From the NCBI GenBank assembly GCA_030148665.1, contig JASBSZ010000001.1, positions 62,001 through 126,000 of the forward strand: 64,000 bases of DNA, given 5' to 3'. Every line of letters begins with the position of its first letter. Within the stretch, counting starts at the first letter, position 1. The DNA is from Alphaproteobacteria bacterium (GTDB taxonomy: Bacteria; Pseudomonadota; Alphaproteobacteria; Rhodobacterales; Rhodobacteraceae). A program made the translations under genes and the position numbers. The notes under the pieces are model-generated. The model did no database searches, was not told the DNA's origin, and was given only the letters and a program-made list of their open reading frames with translations. This document shows positions 15,499 through 24,184 of the stretch, one piece after another.

Positions 15499-16926
15499 AT
15501 GAAACATCGTATAGGCAAGACGACCAACCCTTCGGTTCAACTGCCGGCCCCCGCCGAGGCGGGCTGGCCGCTGCTGTCGCAATCGGTATCGTCCGAACAT
15601 CGTGGGCCACGGTCCCGGCTGGAACGCGAATTGCGGGTGTTCGCACGCGACCAGAAAGGGGCGATCTCGACCGACAACGTGGTCCTGATGGCCGGGGTCA
15701 TCGCCATTGCCCTGCTGGCGATCGGCAACTACACGACCGGCGCCAAGGATCTGGCCCAGAACCGCAAGGAGGTCCTGTCGGGCTATCGCGGGATCAAGTC
15801 ATCGGCAACCAACAGGAAATACGCATCCACCTCGCCAACCACCGGAACCACACCGACCACCTGGACCGGAGGCACCACGGGTGGCACCACGGGCGGCACT
15901 ACGGGTGGCACGACTGGCGGCACTACGGGCGGTACGACTGGCGGCACCACGGGTGGCACGACCGGAGGCACCACGGGCGGTACGACCGGCGGCACCACGG
16001 GTGGTACGACTGGCGGCACCACGGGCGGTACGACCGGTGGCACCACGGGTGGCACGACCGGTGGCACGACCGGCGGCACCTCTTCCACATCGACATCTAC
16101 TTCCTCGTCCTCGGGGACGGCAGGCACCTCGACGGGTGGTGGCGGCGCGACCGCAGGCTCGGGCACTGGCGGGGGTAACTCGGGCCAGGGCGGACAGGCT
16201 GCGGCGACCGACGGCGTTACGGGCAATGGCGGCAAGTCTTCGGACACGAAAACATCGTCCGGCGACAGCAGCCATATGAGTGACGGCAAGAAGTCCGAGG
16301 GCGACAGCAGCCACAAGAGCGACGGCAAGAAGGCCGAGGGTGACAGCAGCCACAAGAGCGACGGCAAATCCTCTGATGGCAAGGGCAGTTCCAGCGGCTG
16401 GTCCGGCCTGTCGGACTCGAGCAGCGATTCCAGCAGGAACAGCACCGAAAAATCGAGCGACGGCGAAACCAGAACCGCCAGCAAGGGCAGCTCCAGCGGC
16501 TGGTCCGGCCTGTCCGACTCGGGCTGCGCCTGCGACAGCAAGTCAAGCCATGACAAGAAGGACAAGAAATCCGCCTCGGATCAGGAAAAATCCGCCAGCA
16601 AGGGCAGTTCCAGCGGAAAATCCAAATCCGCCGAGAACGAAAAGAAGCCCGGCGAGGACAAGGGCAAGTCATCGGGCAAGGGCAGCTCCAGCGGCAAGTC
16701 CGACAAGTCGAAATCGGCCGAGGGCAATCCCGGCAATGACAAGAAGGTCGGCAAGGCCGGCGAGAACCCCGACGGCAAGGGCGACTGGGGCGACGGAACC
16801 AGGGGGCGCGGCGACAGCAGCCACAAGGACGGCCACAAGAAGCACGAGAAAAAGAGCAGCATGCTGTTCCTCCATGACCACGACTATCTGACCGGCGGCC
16901 ACGGCGACGATCTGCTGTTCGGCTGA
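15499..16926 (+). CDS. Pilin-like N-terminus, Thr-Gly repeat stalk, RTX-like C-terminal motif; function unknown
   Basis: 475 residues. Residues about 44-90 (LRVFARDQKGAISTDNVVLM then AGVIAIALLAIGNY) resemble the short leader plus single hydrophobic helix of Flp/TadE-type pilins in this family (DEEGAVTVDWVVL...). Residues 123-194 are 18 perfect Thr-Gly-Gly-Thr units. Then come a Ser/Thr/Gly stretch, a Ser/Lys/Asp-rich part with repeated GDSSHKSDGKK (three) and KGSSSGWSGLSDS (two), and SKGSSSGKS-type units. The protein ends HDYLTGGHGDDLLFG, a single GGxGxDxLxG calcium-binding RTX motif. One CxC (GCACDS) is present. I infer a surface or secreted fibrous protein. ATG 15499 is 11 bases after GAGAGG; ATG 15490 is possible. 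No tad or type I secretion genes are nearby. Confidence 0.7.
   Translation: MKHRIGKTTNPSVQLPAPAEAGWPLLSQSVSSEHRGPRSRLERELRVFARDQKGAISTDNVVLMAGVIAIALLAIGNYTTGAKDLAQNRKEVLSGYRGIKSSATNRKYASTSPTTGTTPTTWTGGTTGGTTGGTTGGTTGGTTGGTTGGTTGGTTGGTTGGTTGGTTGGTTGGTTGGTTGGTTGGTTGGTTGGTSSTSTSTSSSSGTAGTSTGGGGATAGSGTGGGNSGQGGQAAATDGVTGNGGKSSDTKTSSGDSSHMSDGKKSEGDSSHKSDGKKAEGDSSHKSDGKSSDGKGSSSGWSGLSDSSSDSSRNSTEKSSDGETRTASKGSSSGWSGLSDSGCACDSKSSHDKKDKKSASDQEKSASKGSSSGKSKSAENEKKPGEDKGKSSGKGSSSGKSDKSKSAEGNPGNDKKVGKAGENPDGKGDWGDGTRGRGDSSHKDGHKKHEKKSSMLFLHDHDYLTGGHGDDLLFG
15865..16080 (+). repeat. 18 copies of a 12-bp coding tandem repeat
   Basis: 216 bp of the degenerate unit ACS-ACS-GGN-GGY, encoding Thr-Gly-Gly-Thr 18 times. 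Third-position variation shows higher-order units of 24 bp. Copy-number change keeps the frame, so length variation between strains is expected. Confidence 0.95.
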
Positions 16927-17036
16927 CGGTCGCGCCCGGCGACGGTGCCGGGCACGGGCAGGGCGACAACAAAACATGTTTCCATCGGGCCGGGTTCTGC
17001 GCTAGACCTCGGCCCGAAATCATTCTTGGGGGCATC

Positions 17037-18005
17037 ATGGCAGTTGCATTCGTATTTCCCGGGCAGGGCGCACAGACAATCGGCATGGGCAAGGCTCTGG
17101 CCGAGGCATATCCGGCGGCCCGCGCCGTTTTCGACGAGGTTGACGAGGTTCTGGGTCAGAGCCTTTCAGGGCTGATCTGGGAGGGGGACATCAAGGAACT
17201 GACGCTGACTGAAAACGCGCAGCCGGCGCTGATGGCGACCTCGATCGCCGCTCTGCGTGCATTGCAGGCCGAGGGTATCGAGGTCACCGCCGCCGATTAC
17301 GTCGCCGGCCATTCTCTGGGTGAATATTCGGCCCTTTGCGCGGCGGGCGCAATCAGCCTGGCCGACACCGCACGCCTGTTGCGCATCCGTGGCCGCGCCA
17401 TGCAAGAGGCGGTGCCCGTGGGTGTCGGCGCGATGGCCGCCATCCTTGGGCTGGATTTCGACGCGGTCAGCGAAATCGCCGACGCGGCCGCCGAGGGGCA
17501 GGTCTGTCAGGCGGCCAATGACAACGATCCCGGGCAGGTGGTGGTTTCGGGCCACCGCGAGGCGGTCGAACGCGCGGTGGCGCTGGCCAGGGAAAAGGGC
17601 GCGCGGCGCGCCATGCTGTTGCCGGTATCCGCGCCCTTCCACTGTGCCCTGATGGAGCCGGCGGCCTCGGTGATGGCCGGCGCGCTGGACGAGGTCACGA
17701 TCACCCGGCCCCTGGTGCCGCTGGTCGCCAATGTCGTGGCCAGCGCGGTCGAGGATCCCGCGCTGATCCGCTCGTTGCTGGTCGATCAGGTCACGGGCCG
17801 CGTGCGCTGGCGCGAATCGGTTCTGTGGATGGGCGAGCAGGGCGTTGACAGCTATTACGAGATCGGCGCGGGCAAGGCGCTGAGCGGCATGATCCGCCGC
17901 ATCGACCGGGCGGCATCCACCCGCGCGGTGGGCAGCCCCGATGACGTGGTGGCCGCCGCTGCCGAACTGGCCGCAGCAGATGGAAATGGAGAGGGAGATG
18001 TTTGA
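17037..18005 (+). CDS. fabD: Malonyl-CoA:ACP transacylase
   Basis: 322 residues. It transfers malonyl from CoA to acyl-carrier protein for fatty-acid synthesis. Visible features: FVFPGQGAQTIGMGK at the start, nucleophile loop GHSLGEYSAL (Ser), the catalytic-His region VSAPFHCALM, and the C-terminal YYEIGAGKALSGMIRRID. GGGGG lies about 7 bases before ATG 17037. The stop overlaps the fabG start by 8 bases, so the two are coupled. Confidence 0.97.
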   Translation: MAVAFVFPGQGAQTIGMGKALAEAYPAARAVFDEVDEVLGQSLSGLIWEGDIKELTLTENAQPALMATSIAALRALQAEGIEVTAADYVAGHSLGEYSALCAAGAISLADTARLLRIRGRAMQEAVPVGVGAMAAILGLDFDAVSEIADAAAEGQVCQAANDNDPGQVVVSGHREAVERAVALAREKGARRAMLLPVSAPFHCALMEPAASVMAGALDEVTITRPLVPLVANVVASAVEDPALIRSLLVDQVTGRVRWRESVLWMGEQGVDSYYEIGAGKALSGMIRRIDRAASTRAVGSPDDVVAAAAELAAADGNGEGDV

Positions 18006-18735
18006 TCTGACGGGAAAGAATGCGCTGGTAACGGGGGCCTCGGGCGGCATCGGCGGCGCGATTGCGCGCGCGCTGCACGGCGCTGGCGCGACGGTGGCGC
18101 TGTCGGGCACGCGGGTTGCCCCGCTTGAGGAACTGGCCGCCGAGCTGGGCGCGCGCGCCCATGTGCTGCCCTGCAACCTTGGCGACGCCGAGGCCGTGGC
18201 CGCGCTGCCCAAACAGGCGGTCGAGGCCATGGGCTCGCTCGATATCCTGGTCAACAATGCCGGTGTGACGCGCGACAACATCTTCATGCGCATGTCCGAT
18301 GACGACTGGCAGTTGGTGCTGGATATCAACCTGACCAGTACCATGCGCCTGTGCCGCGGCGCGATCCGCGGCATGATGAAATCGCGCTGGGGGCGGATCA
18401 TCAATATCAGCTCGATCGTGGGGGCGACCGGCAATCCGGGGCAGGCCAATTATGCGGCATCCAAGGCCGGTATGGTGGGGATGACCAAATCCATCGCCTA
18501 TGAGGTGGCCAGCCGTGGCATCACCGCCAACTGCGTAGCGCCGGGTTTCATCGCCACGCCCATGACCGACAAGCTGACCGACGATCAGAAGGACAAGATC
18601 AACGCCCAGATCCCGGCAGGCCGCATGGGCAGCCCCGACGAGATTGCCGCCGCGGTGCTGTATCTGGCCAGCAACGAGGCCGCCTATGTCACCGGCGCCA
18701 CGCTGCATGTGAATGGCGGCATGGCGATGATCTGA
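17998..18735 (+). CDS. fabG: 3-oxoacyl-ACP reductase FabG
   Basis: 245-residue NADPH-dependent short-chain dehydrogenase of the fatty-acid elongation cycle. It has the cofactor motif TGASGGIGGAIA, NNAGVTRD, catalytic Ser (INISSIVG), YAASK and the C-terminal YVTGATLHVNGGMAMI. The start is ATG 17998 inside the end of fabD, preceded by GAGAGGGAG. acpP, which follows fabG in many genomes, is not in the 301 bp downstream, so it must be elsewhere. Confidence 0.97.
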   Translation: MFDLTGKNALVTGASGGIGGAIARALHGAGATVALSGTRVAPLEELAAELGARAHVLPCNLGDAEAVAALPKQAVEAMGSLDILVNNAGVTRDNIFMRMSDDDWQLVLDINLTSTMRLCRGAIRGMMKSRWGRIINISSIVGATGNPGQANYAASKAGMVGMTKSIAYEVASRGITANCVAPGFIATPMTDKLTDDQKDKINAQIPAGRMGSPDEIAAAVLYLASNEAAYVTGATLHVNGGMAMI

Positions 18736-19036
18736 GGCGTGCGGCCGGGCAGATACCCTCACCGCCGCCGCCCGGCCCATGCCCGTTTTGGCGCATTGAC
18801 GCGGGCACGACAGAATCGGCTCTGGACAACGGGCGCCGGTGGCGATACATCCCGGGGCCATGGTCACGCTCTGCACCCATAACCCGGCCCGACGCCGACG
18901 TTGATGCCGCCTTGCGCGCGCGGTCGCCGACCTGCGCGCTCTTCGGTCGTGACCGATGCTTTCCCACAATTGACTCGCCCGTGACTTTGCGTCACATCAC
19001 AGACTTTACACGGGCCTTCCACGAAAGGTTATTGCC
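18736..19036. other. fabG-argD intergenic region
   Basis: 301 bp, no credible gene. The right end must contain the argD promoter: TTGACT at 18970-18975 is a possible -35, without a clear -10. It is followed by the inverted repeat GTGAC-TTTGC-GTCAC (18981-18995), about 40 bases before the argD start and a candidate operator. Confidence 0.4.
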
Positions 19037-20215
19037 ATGATACCCGCCGTTCTGCCGACCTATGCGCGCGCGCCGCTTTCCTTTGTCTCGGGCAAGGGCA
19101 GCTGGCTGACCGAGGCCGACGGCAGCCGATATCTCGATCTTGGCGCGGGCATCGCCGTCAACGTGCTGGGGCACGCGCATCCCGATCTGGTTGATGCGCT
19201 CAAGGCGCAGGCCGAAACCCTGTGGCATACATCGAACCTGTATCGCATTCCCAATCAGGAAAAGCTGGCCGAGGCGCTGGTTGACGCGACTTTCGCCGAC
19301 ACCGTGTTCTTTGCCAATTCCGGGGCCGAGGCGGTGGAATGCGCAATCAAGATGGCGCGCAAGCATTTCAGCGCCGCGGGCCATGAGCAGCGCAAGACCA
19401 TCATCACCTTTGCCGATGCCTTTCACGGCCGCACGCTGGCCACCATCGCGGCGGCGGGTGCCGAAAAGCTGGTCAAGGGTTTCGGCCCCGACATGCCGGG
19501 TTTCAAACATGTGCCTTTCGGAGACATCGACGCAACCCGCGCCGCCATCGATGAAAGCACCGCCGCGATCATGGTCGAGCCGGTGCAGGGCGAGGGCGGC
19601 ATCAAACCCGCCGATGACGCCTTTCTGCGCGCCCTGCGCGAGATCTGCGACGAACATGGCCTGTTGCTGATCATGGATGAAATCCAGTGCGGCATGGGGC
19701 GCACGGGGCGTCTGTTTGCCCATGAATGGGCGGGTGTCGCCCCCGACATCATGGCGGTCGCCAAGGGCATCGGCGGGGGCTTTCCGCTGGGCGCCTGCCT
19801 TGCGACCGAGCGCGCAGCCTCGGGCATGGTGGCGGGCACGCATGGTTCCACCTATGGGGGCAACCCGCTGGCCTGTGCCGTGGGGCTGAAGGTGATGGAA
19901 AAGGTCGCCGATGACGATTTCCTGGCCGAGGTGCGGCGCAAGTCGTCGCTCTTGCGGCAAAAGCTGGAGGGGCTGGTCGCCACGCACCCGGATGTGTTCG
20001 AATCCGTGCGCGGCCTTGGCATGATGCTGGGGATCCGCTGCAAGGTTGCCAACATGGACGTGGTGAATGCCGGCTACAAGGCCCATGTCCTGGTAGTGCC
20101 GGGCGGCGACAACGTGATCCGCCTGCTGCCGCCGTTGAACATTGCAGACGAAGAAATAGACCAAGGAATTGCGCGCCTGCACAAGGCGGCAGAAACGATC
20201 GAGGCAGCCCAATGA
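19037..20215 (+). CDS. argD: Acetylornithine aminotransferase (may also act on succinyldiaminopimelate)
   Basis: 392-residue class III PLP aminotransferase converting N-acetylglutamate semialdehyde to N-acetylornithine. Visible: [40 protein letters not shown] (PLP Asp), the Schiff-base lysine in [17 protein letters not shown], and [13 protein letters not shown]. ArgD enzymes often also serve lysine biosynthesis. GAAAGG precedes ATG 19037. It overlaps argF by 4 bases (ATGA). This argDF pair is separate from argC at 39.8 kb. Confidence 0.95.
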   Translation: MIPAVLPTYARAPLSFVSGKGSWLTEADGSRYLDLGAGIAVNVLGHAHPDLVDALKAQAETLWHTSNLYRIPNQEKLAEALVDATFADTVFFANSGAEAVECAIKMARKHFSAAGHEQRKTIITFADAFHGRTLATIAAAGAEKLVKGFGPDMPGFKHVPFGDIDATRAAIDESTAAIMVEPVQGEGGIKPADDAFLRALREICDEHGLLLIMDEIQCGMGRTGRLFAHEWAGVAPDIMAVAKGIGGGFPLGACLATERAASGMVAGTHGSTYGGNPLACAVGLKVMEKVADDDFLAEVRRKSSLLRQKLEGLVATHPDVFESVRGLGMMLGIRCKVANMDVVNAGYKAHVLVVPGGDNVIRLLPPLNIADEEIDQGIARLHKAAETIEAAQ

Positions 20216-21138
20216 CCCATTTTCTGGATATCAACAAGACCGACGCCGCCGATCTGCGGGCGATCATCGACCAGGCCGCCGCCATGAAACAGGCCCGTGC
20301 GGGCCGCCCCCGCGGCGCGCCCGATGACGAACAGCCGCTGGCCGGGCGCATGGTGGCGCTGATTTTCGAAAAGCCCAGCACCCGCACACGCGTCAGCTTT
20401 GACGCGGGCGCGCGCCAGATGGGGGCTCAGACGATGGTGCTGTCGGGGGCCGACATGCAGCTGGGCCATGGCGAGACCATCGCCGACACCGCCCGCGTGC
20501 TGTCGCGCTATGTCGATCTGATCATGATGCGCACCTTTGAAGAGGACACCATCCTTGAAATGGCCGAACATGCCAGCGTGCCCGTCATCAACGGGCTGAC
20601 CAACCGCACGCATCCCTGCCAGATCATGGCCGACATCCTGACCTACGAGGAACATCGCGGCCCCATCCGGGGCAGGCGCGTGGTCTGGTGCGGCGACGGC
20701 AACAATGTCTGCGCGTCCTTCATCCATGCCGCCGGGCAGTTCGGCTTCGACCTCACCTTTACCGGCCCCGCGCAGCTGGACCCCGAGCAGGTCTTTGTGG
20801 ACGAGGCCCGCGCCAAGGGCGCCGATATCCGTATCGAACGCGACGCAGCCCGCGCCGTCGAGGGCGCCGATCTGGTGGTCACCGATACCTGGGTTTCGAT
20901 GCATGACAGCCAGTCCTCGCGCGAGCGCCGCCACAACCTGCTGCGGCCCTATCAGGTGAATGACGATCTGATGTCGCACGCCGCGCCGGACGCGCTGTTC
21001 ATGCACTGCCTGCCGGCGCACCGCGACGAGGAAGTCACCTCGTCGGTCATGGACGGCCCGCAATCGGTGATCTTTGACGAGGCCGAAAACCGCCTGCATG
21101 CGCAAAAGGCGATCATGCGGTATTGCCTGGTGGTGTAA
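20212..21138 (+). CDS. argF: Ornithine carbamoyltransferase
   Basis: 308 residues. It condenses ornithine and carbamoyl phosphate to citrulline. Visible: carbamoyl-phosphate motif [27 protein letters not shown], the ornithine loop DTWVSM, and catalytic [13 protein letters not shown]. Translationally coupled to argD. A hairpin terminator (21141-21166) follows before the convergent ccmG. Confidence 0.97.
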   Translation: MTHFLDINKTDAADLRAIIDQAAAMKQARAGRPRGAPDDEQPLAGRMVALIFEKPSTRTRVSFDAGARQMGAQTMVLSGADMQLGHGETIADTARVLSRYVDLIMMRTFEEDTILEMAEHASVPVINGLTNRTHPCQIMADILTYEEHRGPIRGRRVVWCGDGNNVCASFIHAAGQFGFDLTFTGPAQLDPEQVFVDEARAKGADIRIERDAARAVEGADLVVTDTWVSMHDSQSSRERRHNLLRPYQVNDDLMSHAAPDALFMHCLPAHRDEEVTSSVMDGPQSVIFDEAENRLHAQKAIMRYCLVV

Positions 21139-21140
21139 GG

Positions 21141-21166
21141 GGGCAAGGGACGGGAGGCCCTTGCCC
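21141..21166. terminator. Bidirectional hairpin between argF and ccmG
   Basis: A perfect 9-bp stem GGGCAAGGG/CCCTTGCCC with an 8-base loop sits 2 bases after the argF stop and 8 bases beyond the end of the convergent ccmG. No T tract on either strand. Confidence 0.55.
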
Positions 21167-21174
21167 ATCGGGCC

Positions 21175-21732
21175 TCAGTTTTCAGGCAACTCGGGCGCCT
21201 GTCCGCCCGCTTTCAGAATCGCCGGGCGTACGGTTTCGTTCCAGCTGCGCGCGGTGATCGGGCCGGGAAAACGCAGGATGATCTTGCCGCGCGCATCGAT
21301 GACGAATGTTTCGGGCACACCATAGACCCCGAAATCGATCGCCTGCCGCCCGGAATCGGCACCCAGCGCCCGATACGGGTTGCCCTTGCGCCGCAGATAG
21401 CCCAGCCCGTCCTTGGGCTTGTCCTTGTAGTCGATGCCGTAAAAGATCAGCCCCATCTTTGACAGCTTCATCAGGTTGGGGTGTTCGACGCGGCAGGAAA
21501 CACACCACGAAGCCCAGAAATTCACCAGCTTGACCTCGGGCCTGCGGATCATCTCGTCGGTCAGCAACGGCATGTCGCCCAGCTTTTCCAGCTGGATCTT
21601 CGGCGCTTCCTTGCCCTGCAGCACGGAAGGGAGCTCATTGGGGTTTTCGCGCCCGAGGCCCCACATGAACATGCCGGCAATGGCCAGAAAAATGACCGGC
21701 GGCACCACCAGCAGCGGAGAAACCCTAGCCAT
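21175..21732 (-). CDS. ccmG: CcmG/DsbE, periplasmic thioredoxin for cytochrome c maturation
   Basis: 185 residues. An N-terminal membrane anchor (VSPLLVVPPVIFLAIAGMFMW) is followed by a thioredoxin fold with active site WASWCVSCRVEHP and the cis-Pro loop GVPETFVID. It reduces apocytochrome or CcmH disulfides before haem attachment. GGAGG precedes ATG 21732; the first bases overlap the end of ccmD. Last gene of ccmABCDG. Confidence 0.95.
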   Translation of the reverse strand: MARVSPLLVVPPVIFLAIAGMFMWGLGRENPNELPSVLQGKEAPKIQLEKLGDMPLLTDEMIRRPEVKLVNFWASWCVSCRVEHPNLMKLSKMGLIFYGIDYKDKPKDGLGYLRRKGNPYRALGADSGRQAIDFGVYGVPETFVIDARGKIILRFPGPITARSWNETVRPAILKAGGQAPELPEN

Positions 21733-21883
21733 TCTTCTTTCGCCTCCTTTCCAGTTCGGACAATTCCTTGCGCAGCCTTGACGAACGCCGCAGCGACAGC
21801 CAGGTCAGTGCCAGGATCAGGACGATCGCGACACCGTAAGCCCCCAGAACGGGCAGGGCGTATTTTCCGAGATCGGGCATCAT
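21725..21883 (-). CDS. ccmD: CcmD, haem exporter small subunit
   Basis: 52 residues: a short N-terminus with a Tyr (DLGKYALPVLGAYG), one membrane helix (about residues 13-31), then a strongly basic tail RRSSRLRKELSELERRRKKNG, the CcmD pattern. It helps release haem-loaded CcmE from CcmABC. The start ATG 21883 overlaps the ccmC stop (ATGA); ATG 21880 is an equally short alternative. Confidence 0.88.
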   Translation of the reverse strand: MMPDLGKYALPVLGAYGVAIVLILALTWLSLRRSSRLRKELSELERRRKKNG

Positions 21884-22608
21884 CCCTGCCTTTCGCGGGC
21901 CAGCAATGCGCTGATGCGTCGCGCGTGGATTTCGCTGCGGGTGCGCAGCAATACCAGCGTGATGAAGAACAATATGAACCCCGCAATCGAGATGACCAGC
22001 GGGATGTAGAACACGTTGGCCACATGATCGGCCTTGTCCAGCGACAGAGACGCGCCCTGATGCAGGCCCTGGTTCCAGAACATCACCGCATAGCGCGACA
22101 GAAAGGCAAAGACCGAGCCGACGATACACAGGATCGAGGTCAGATCCGCCGCGGTGTCAGGGTCTTCGATGGCGGCCCATAACGCGATATAGCCCAGGTA
22201 GAACACGAACAGGATCATGAACGAGGTCAGGCGCGGATCCCAGGCCCAGTAGGTGCCCCACATGGGTTCGCCCCAGATGGCGCCGGTAAACAGCGCGATC
22301 AGCGTCATCGTCACACCTATGGGCGCCGCCGCCTTGGCCGCCAGCGCGCTGACATGGTGTCGGCGCACCAGCCAGACCAGCGAGGTGACCAGCATCATGA
22401 ACCAGATGTTGATCGCCAGCATGGCGCTGGGGACATGCAGAAAGATGATCTTGACGGTCGATCCCTGCGCGTAATCGTCAGGGGTAAAGAAGAACCCCCA
22501 TACCAGCCCCACCCCCATCAGCAGGACCGTCCCCGCCGTCGTCCACGGCAGGAGCGTATCGGTCAGGTGCACGAAGCGGCGTGGATTTGCAAATTCCCAT
22601 ATCGACAT
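21880..22608 (-). CDS. ccmC: CcmC, haem handling protein of the CcmABCD complex
   Basis: 242 residues with six membrane helices and the tryptophan-rich WWD segment GEPMWGTYWAWDPRLTS, plus two conserved histidines in periplasmic loops (HVPSAM; NQGLHQGASL). It presents haem to CcmE. ATG 22608 (MSIWEFANPRRF) is the family start; sequence farther upstream in frame is not conserved. It lies 59 bases after ccmB. Confidence 0.95.
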   Translation of the reverse strand: MSIWEFANPRRFVHLTDTLLPWTTAGTVLLMGVGLVWGFFFTPDDYAQGSTVKIIFLHVPSAMLAINIWFMMLVTSLVWLVRRHHVSALAAKAAAPIGVTMTLIALFTGAIWGEPMWGTYWAWDPRLTSFMILFVFYLGYIALWAAIEDPDTAADLTSILCIVGSVFAFLSRYAVMFWNQGLHQGASLSLDKADHVANVFYIPLVISIAGFILFFITLVLLRTRSEIHARRISALLARERQG

Positions 22609-22667
22609 GTTGCGCACCCTATCCAAGGCTGGCCCGGCCTGCAACGGGCCAAGCGGCCGCAGGCAGT

Positions 22668-23324
22668 TCACCTTATATTGACCCTCAGCGCGCGTGCCGC
22701 GGCAAAGGGGATGAGGGCGAATGTGAACAGGCTGATCGCCGCCAGAATCGCGAATGCGGTGCTGTTCGACTGGCCCTCGACAACCCGGGTGACGCTCTGG
22801 GCGCCAAAGATCAGTGTCGGGATGTACAGCGGAAGCACCAGCAGCGACAACAACAGCCCCCCGCGCTTCAGCCCGACGGTGATGGCGGCCCCGAACGTGC
22901 CCAGAAAGCTGAGCGCGGGGGTGCCGGCGGCAAGGCTGAGAAAGACCCACAGATAGCCCTCGACCGGCAGGTTCAGAAGAAACCCCAGAACCGGTGCCGC
23001 AACGGTCAGCGGAAGGCCGGTTGTCAGCCAGTGGGCAACCGCCTTCATCGCGACGATCCCCTCCAGCGGCAGCGGCGCCGTGGCCAGAAGGTCAAGCGAG
23101 CCATCCTCGTAATCCAGCTGAAAGATGCGGTCCAGCGACAGCAGGCAGGACAGCAGCGCGCCAATCCACAATATCCCCGGGGCGATACGCGCAAGGACCG
23201 CGCTTTCGGGGCCGACGCCAAAGGGCACGAACATCACCACGATCAGAAAGAAGGCCAGGCTGAGCCCGAACCCCCCGCCCGAGCGCAGGGCCAGCTGCAG
23301 GTCGCGTTTCATCAGGGCGATCAT
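22668..23324 (-). CDS. ccmB: CcmB, haem exporter permease
   Basis: 218 residues with six hydrophobic segments. [20 protein letters not shown] and the [21 protein letters not shown] loop are typical of CcmB. With CcmA it forms the ABC module that drives release of holo-CcmE. ATG 23324 overlaps the ccmA stop by 4 bases (ATGA) and has GGGG upstream; an in-frame start 12 bases earlier is less likely. Confidence 0.94.
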   Translation of the reverse strand: MIALMKRDLQLALRSGGGFGLSLAFFLIVVMFVPFGVGPESAVLARIAPGILWIGALLSCLLSLDRIFQLDYEDGSLDLLATAPLPLEGIVAMKAVAHWLTTGLPLTVAAPVLGFLLNLPVEGYLWVFLSLAAGTPALSFLGTFGAAITVGLKRGGLLLSLLVLPLYIPTLIFGAQSVTRVVEGQSNSTAFAILAAISLFTFALIPFAAARALRVNIR

Positions 23325-23959
23325 GGGTTCCCCCAATCGGCAAAGCCGTCGTCGAGGAACGGGTTGGCGTGATCCTCGCCGGATGCCCGAAACTGCGCAA
23401 TGTCCAGGGTCTCGGCGGTTTCCAGCCCCAGGTCGATATGCGTGGCGACGATGGCCATCCCGCCATCGGCCAGATGGCCCGCGATCATGCGGCCGAAAAT
23501 CGCCACCGATTCGGTGTCCAGCGAAACCGTCGGTTCGTCCAGCAGCCAGATCGGTCGGCCGGTAACCAGCAGACGGCTCAGCCCCAGACGACGTTTCTGA
23601 CCCGCTGACAGGTGCTGCGCCTGCCTGTGGGCCAGCGGGCGCAGGTCGAACATGTCCAGCGCCGCGTCGATGCCCGCATGGCCGAACACGTCAGCCCAGA
23701 AACGCAGATTCTCCGCGACACTCAGCTGTGCCTTGATACCGTCGGCATGTCCCGCATAGGCAAGCGCCTCGCGCGGCATGCTGATCGTGCCGCCATCGGC
23801 CGGCGCAAGCCCCGCAAGCGTGCGCAACAGCGTCGTCTTGCCCGAGCCATTCGGCCCGCGCAGGATCAGGGCCGTGCCGCCTCGCACCGAAAAGCTGACC
23901 CCGGAAAGGACGCGCAGTTCGCCGCGGCGACAACCCAGATTCGTGACCGTCAGTTCCAT
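23321..23959 (-). CDS. ccmA: CcmA, haem exporter ATP-binding protein
   Basis: 212-residue ABC ATPase. Walker [15 protein letters not shown], signature [16 protein letters not shown], Walker [14 protein letters not shown] and the H-loop IVATHIDLG. First gene of ccmABCDG. ATG 23959 has GGGGGG just upstream; an in-frame TTG 9 bases earlier lies inside that ribosome site and is rejected. Upstream, across a family-2 repeat, is divergent prfB. Confidence 0.95.
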   Translation of the reverse strand: MELTVTNLGCRRGELRVLSGVSFSVRGGTALILRGPNGSGKTTLLRTLAGLAPADGGTISMPREALAYAGHADGIKAQLSVAENLRFWADVFGHAGIDAALDMFDLRPLAHRQAQHLSAGQKRRLGLSRLLVTGRPIWLLDEPTVSLDTESVAIFGRMIAGHLADGGMAIVATHIDLGLETAETLDIAQFRASGEDHANPFLDDGFADWGNP

Positions 23960-24003
23960 GCCCCCCAACTATCGTCTTTTGCCAGCATGGGAAAGCGCGC
24001 AGT

Positions 24004-24098
24004 CCTTCTTCTTTGTCGAAATACGCCGGAGGGTGCGGGAGGGGACCTCCCGCGCCGCGCCCCGGGCGCGGCCATGCGTATTTGTGCAAAGAAGAAGG
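24004..24098. repeat. Family-2 intergenic repeat with inverted ends (95 bp)
   Basis: The only copy with both ends. The 22-base CCTTCTTCTTTG...AAATACG (24004-24025) is repeated inverted at 24077-24098 with three mismatches. Between them are two perfect hairpins: GCGGGAGG-GGA-CCTCCCGC (24035-24053) and GCCGCGCCC-C-GGGCGCGGC (24054-24072). It lies in the divergent ccmA/prfB gap and resembles a miniature inverted-repeat element or a paired REP unit. Confidence 0.85.
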
Positions 24099-24184
24099 CC
24101 TGCGCGAAAGCGGTTTCAACGTCTTGCAAACTGCTTTAGAAAGCGCGTGACACATGATCCCACAGAGCCGAGGTTTGATGCGCC

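Noticed and set aside
15865-16080. CRISPR or non-coding satellite
   Set aside because: The units are 12 bp, keep the reading frame perfectly, and vary mainly at third codon positions, so they are coding.
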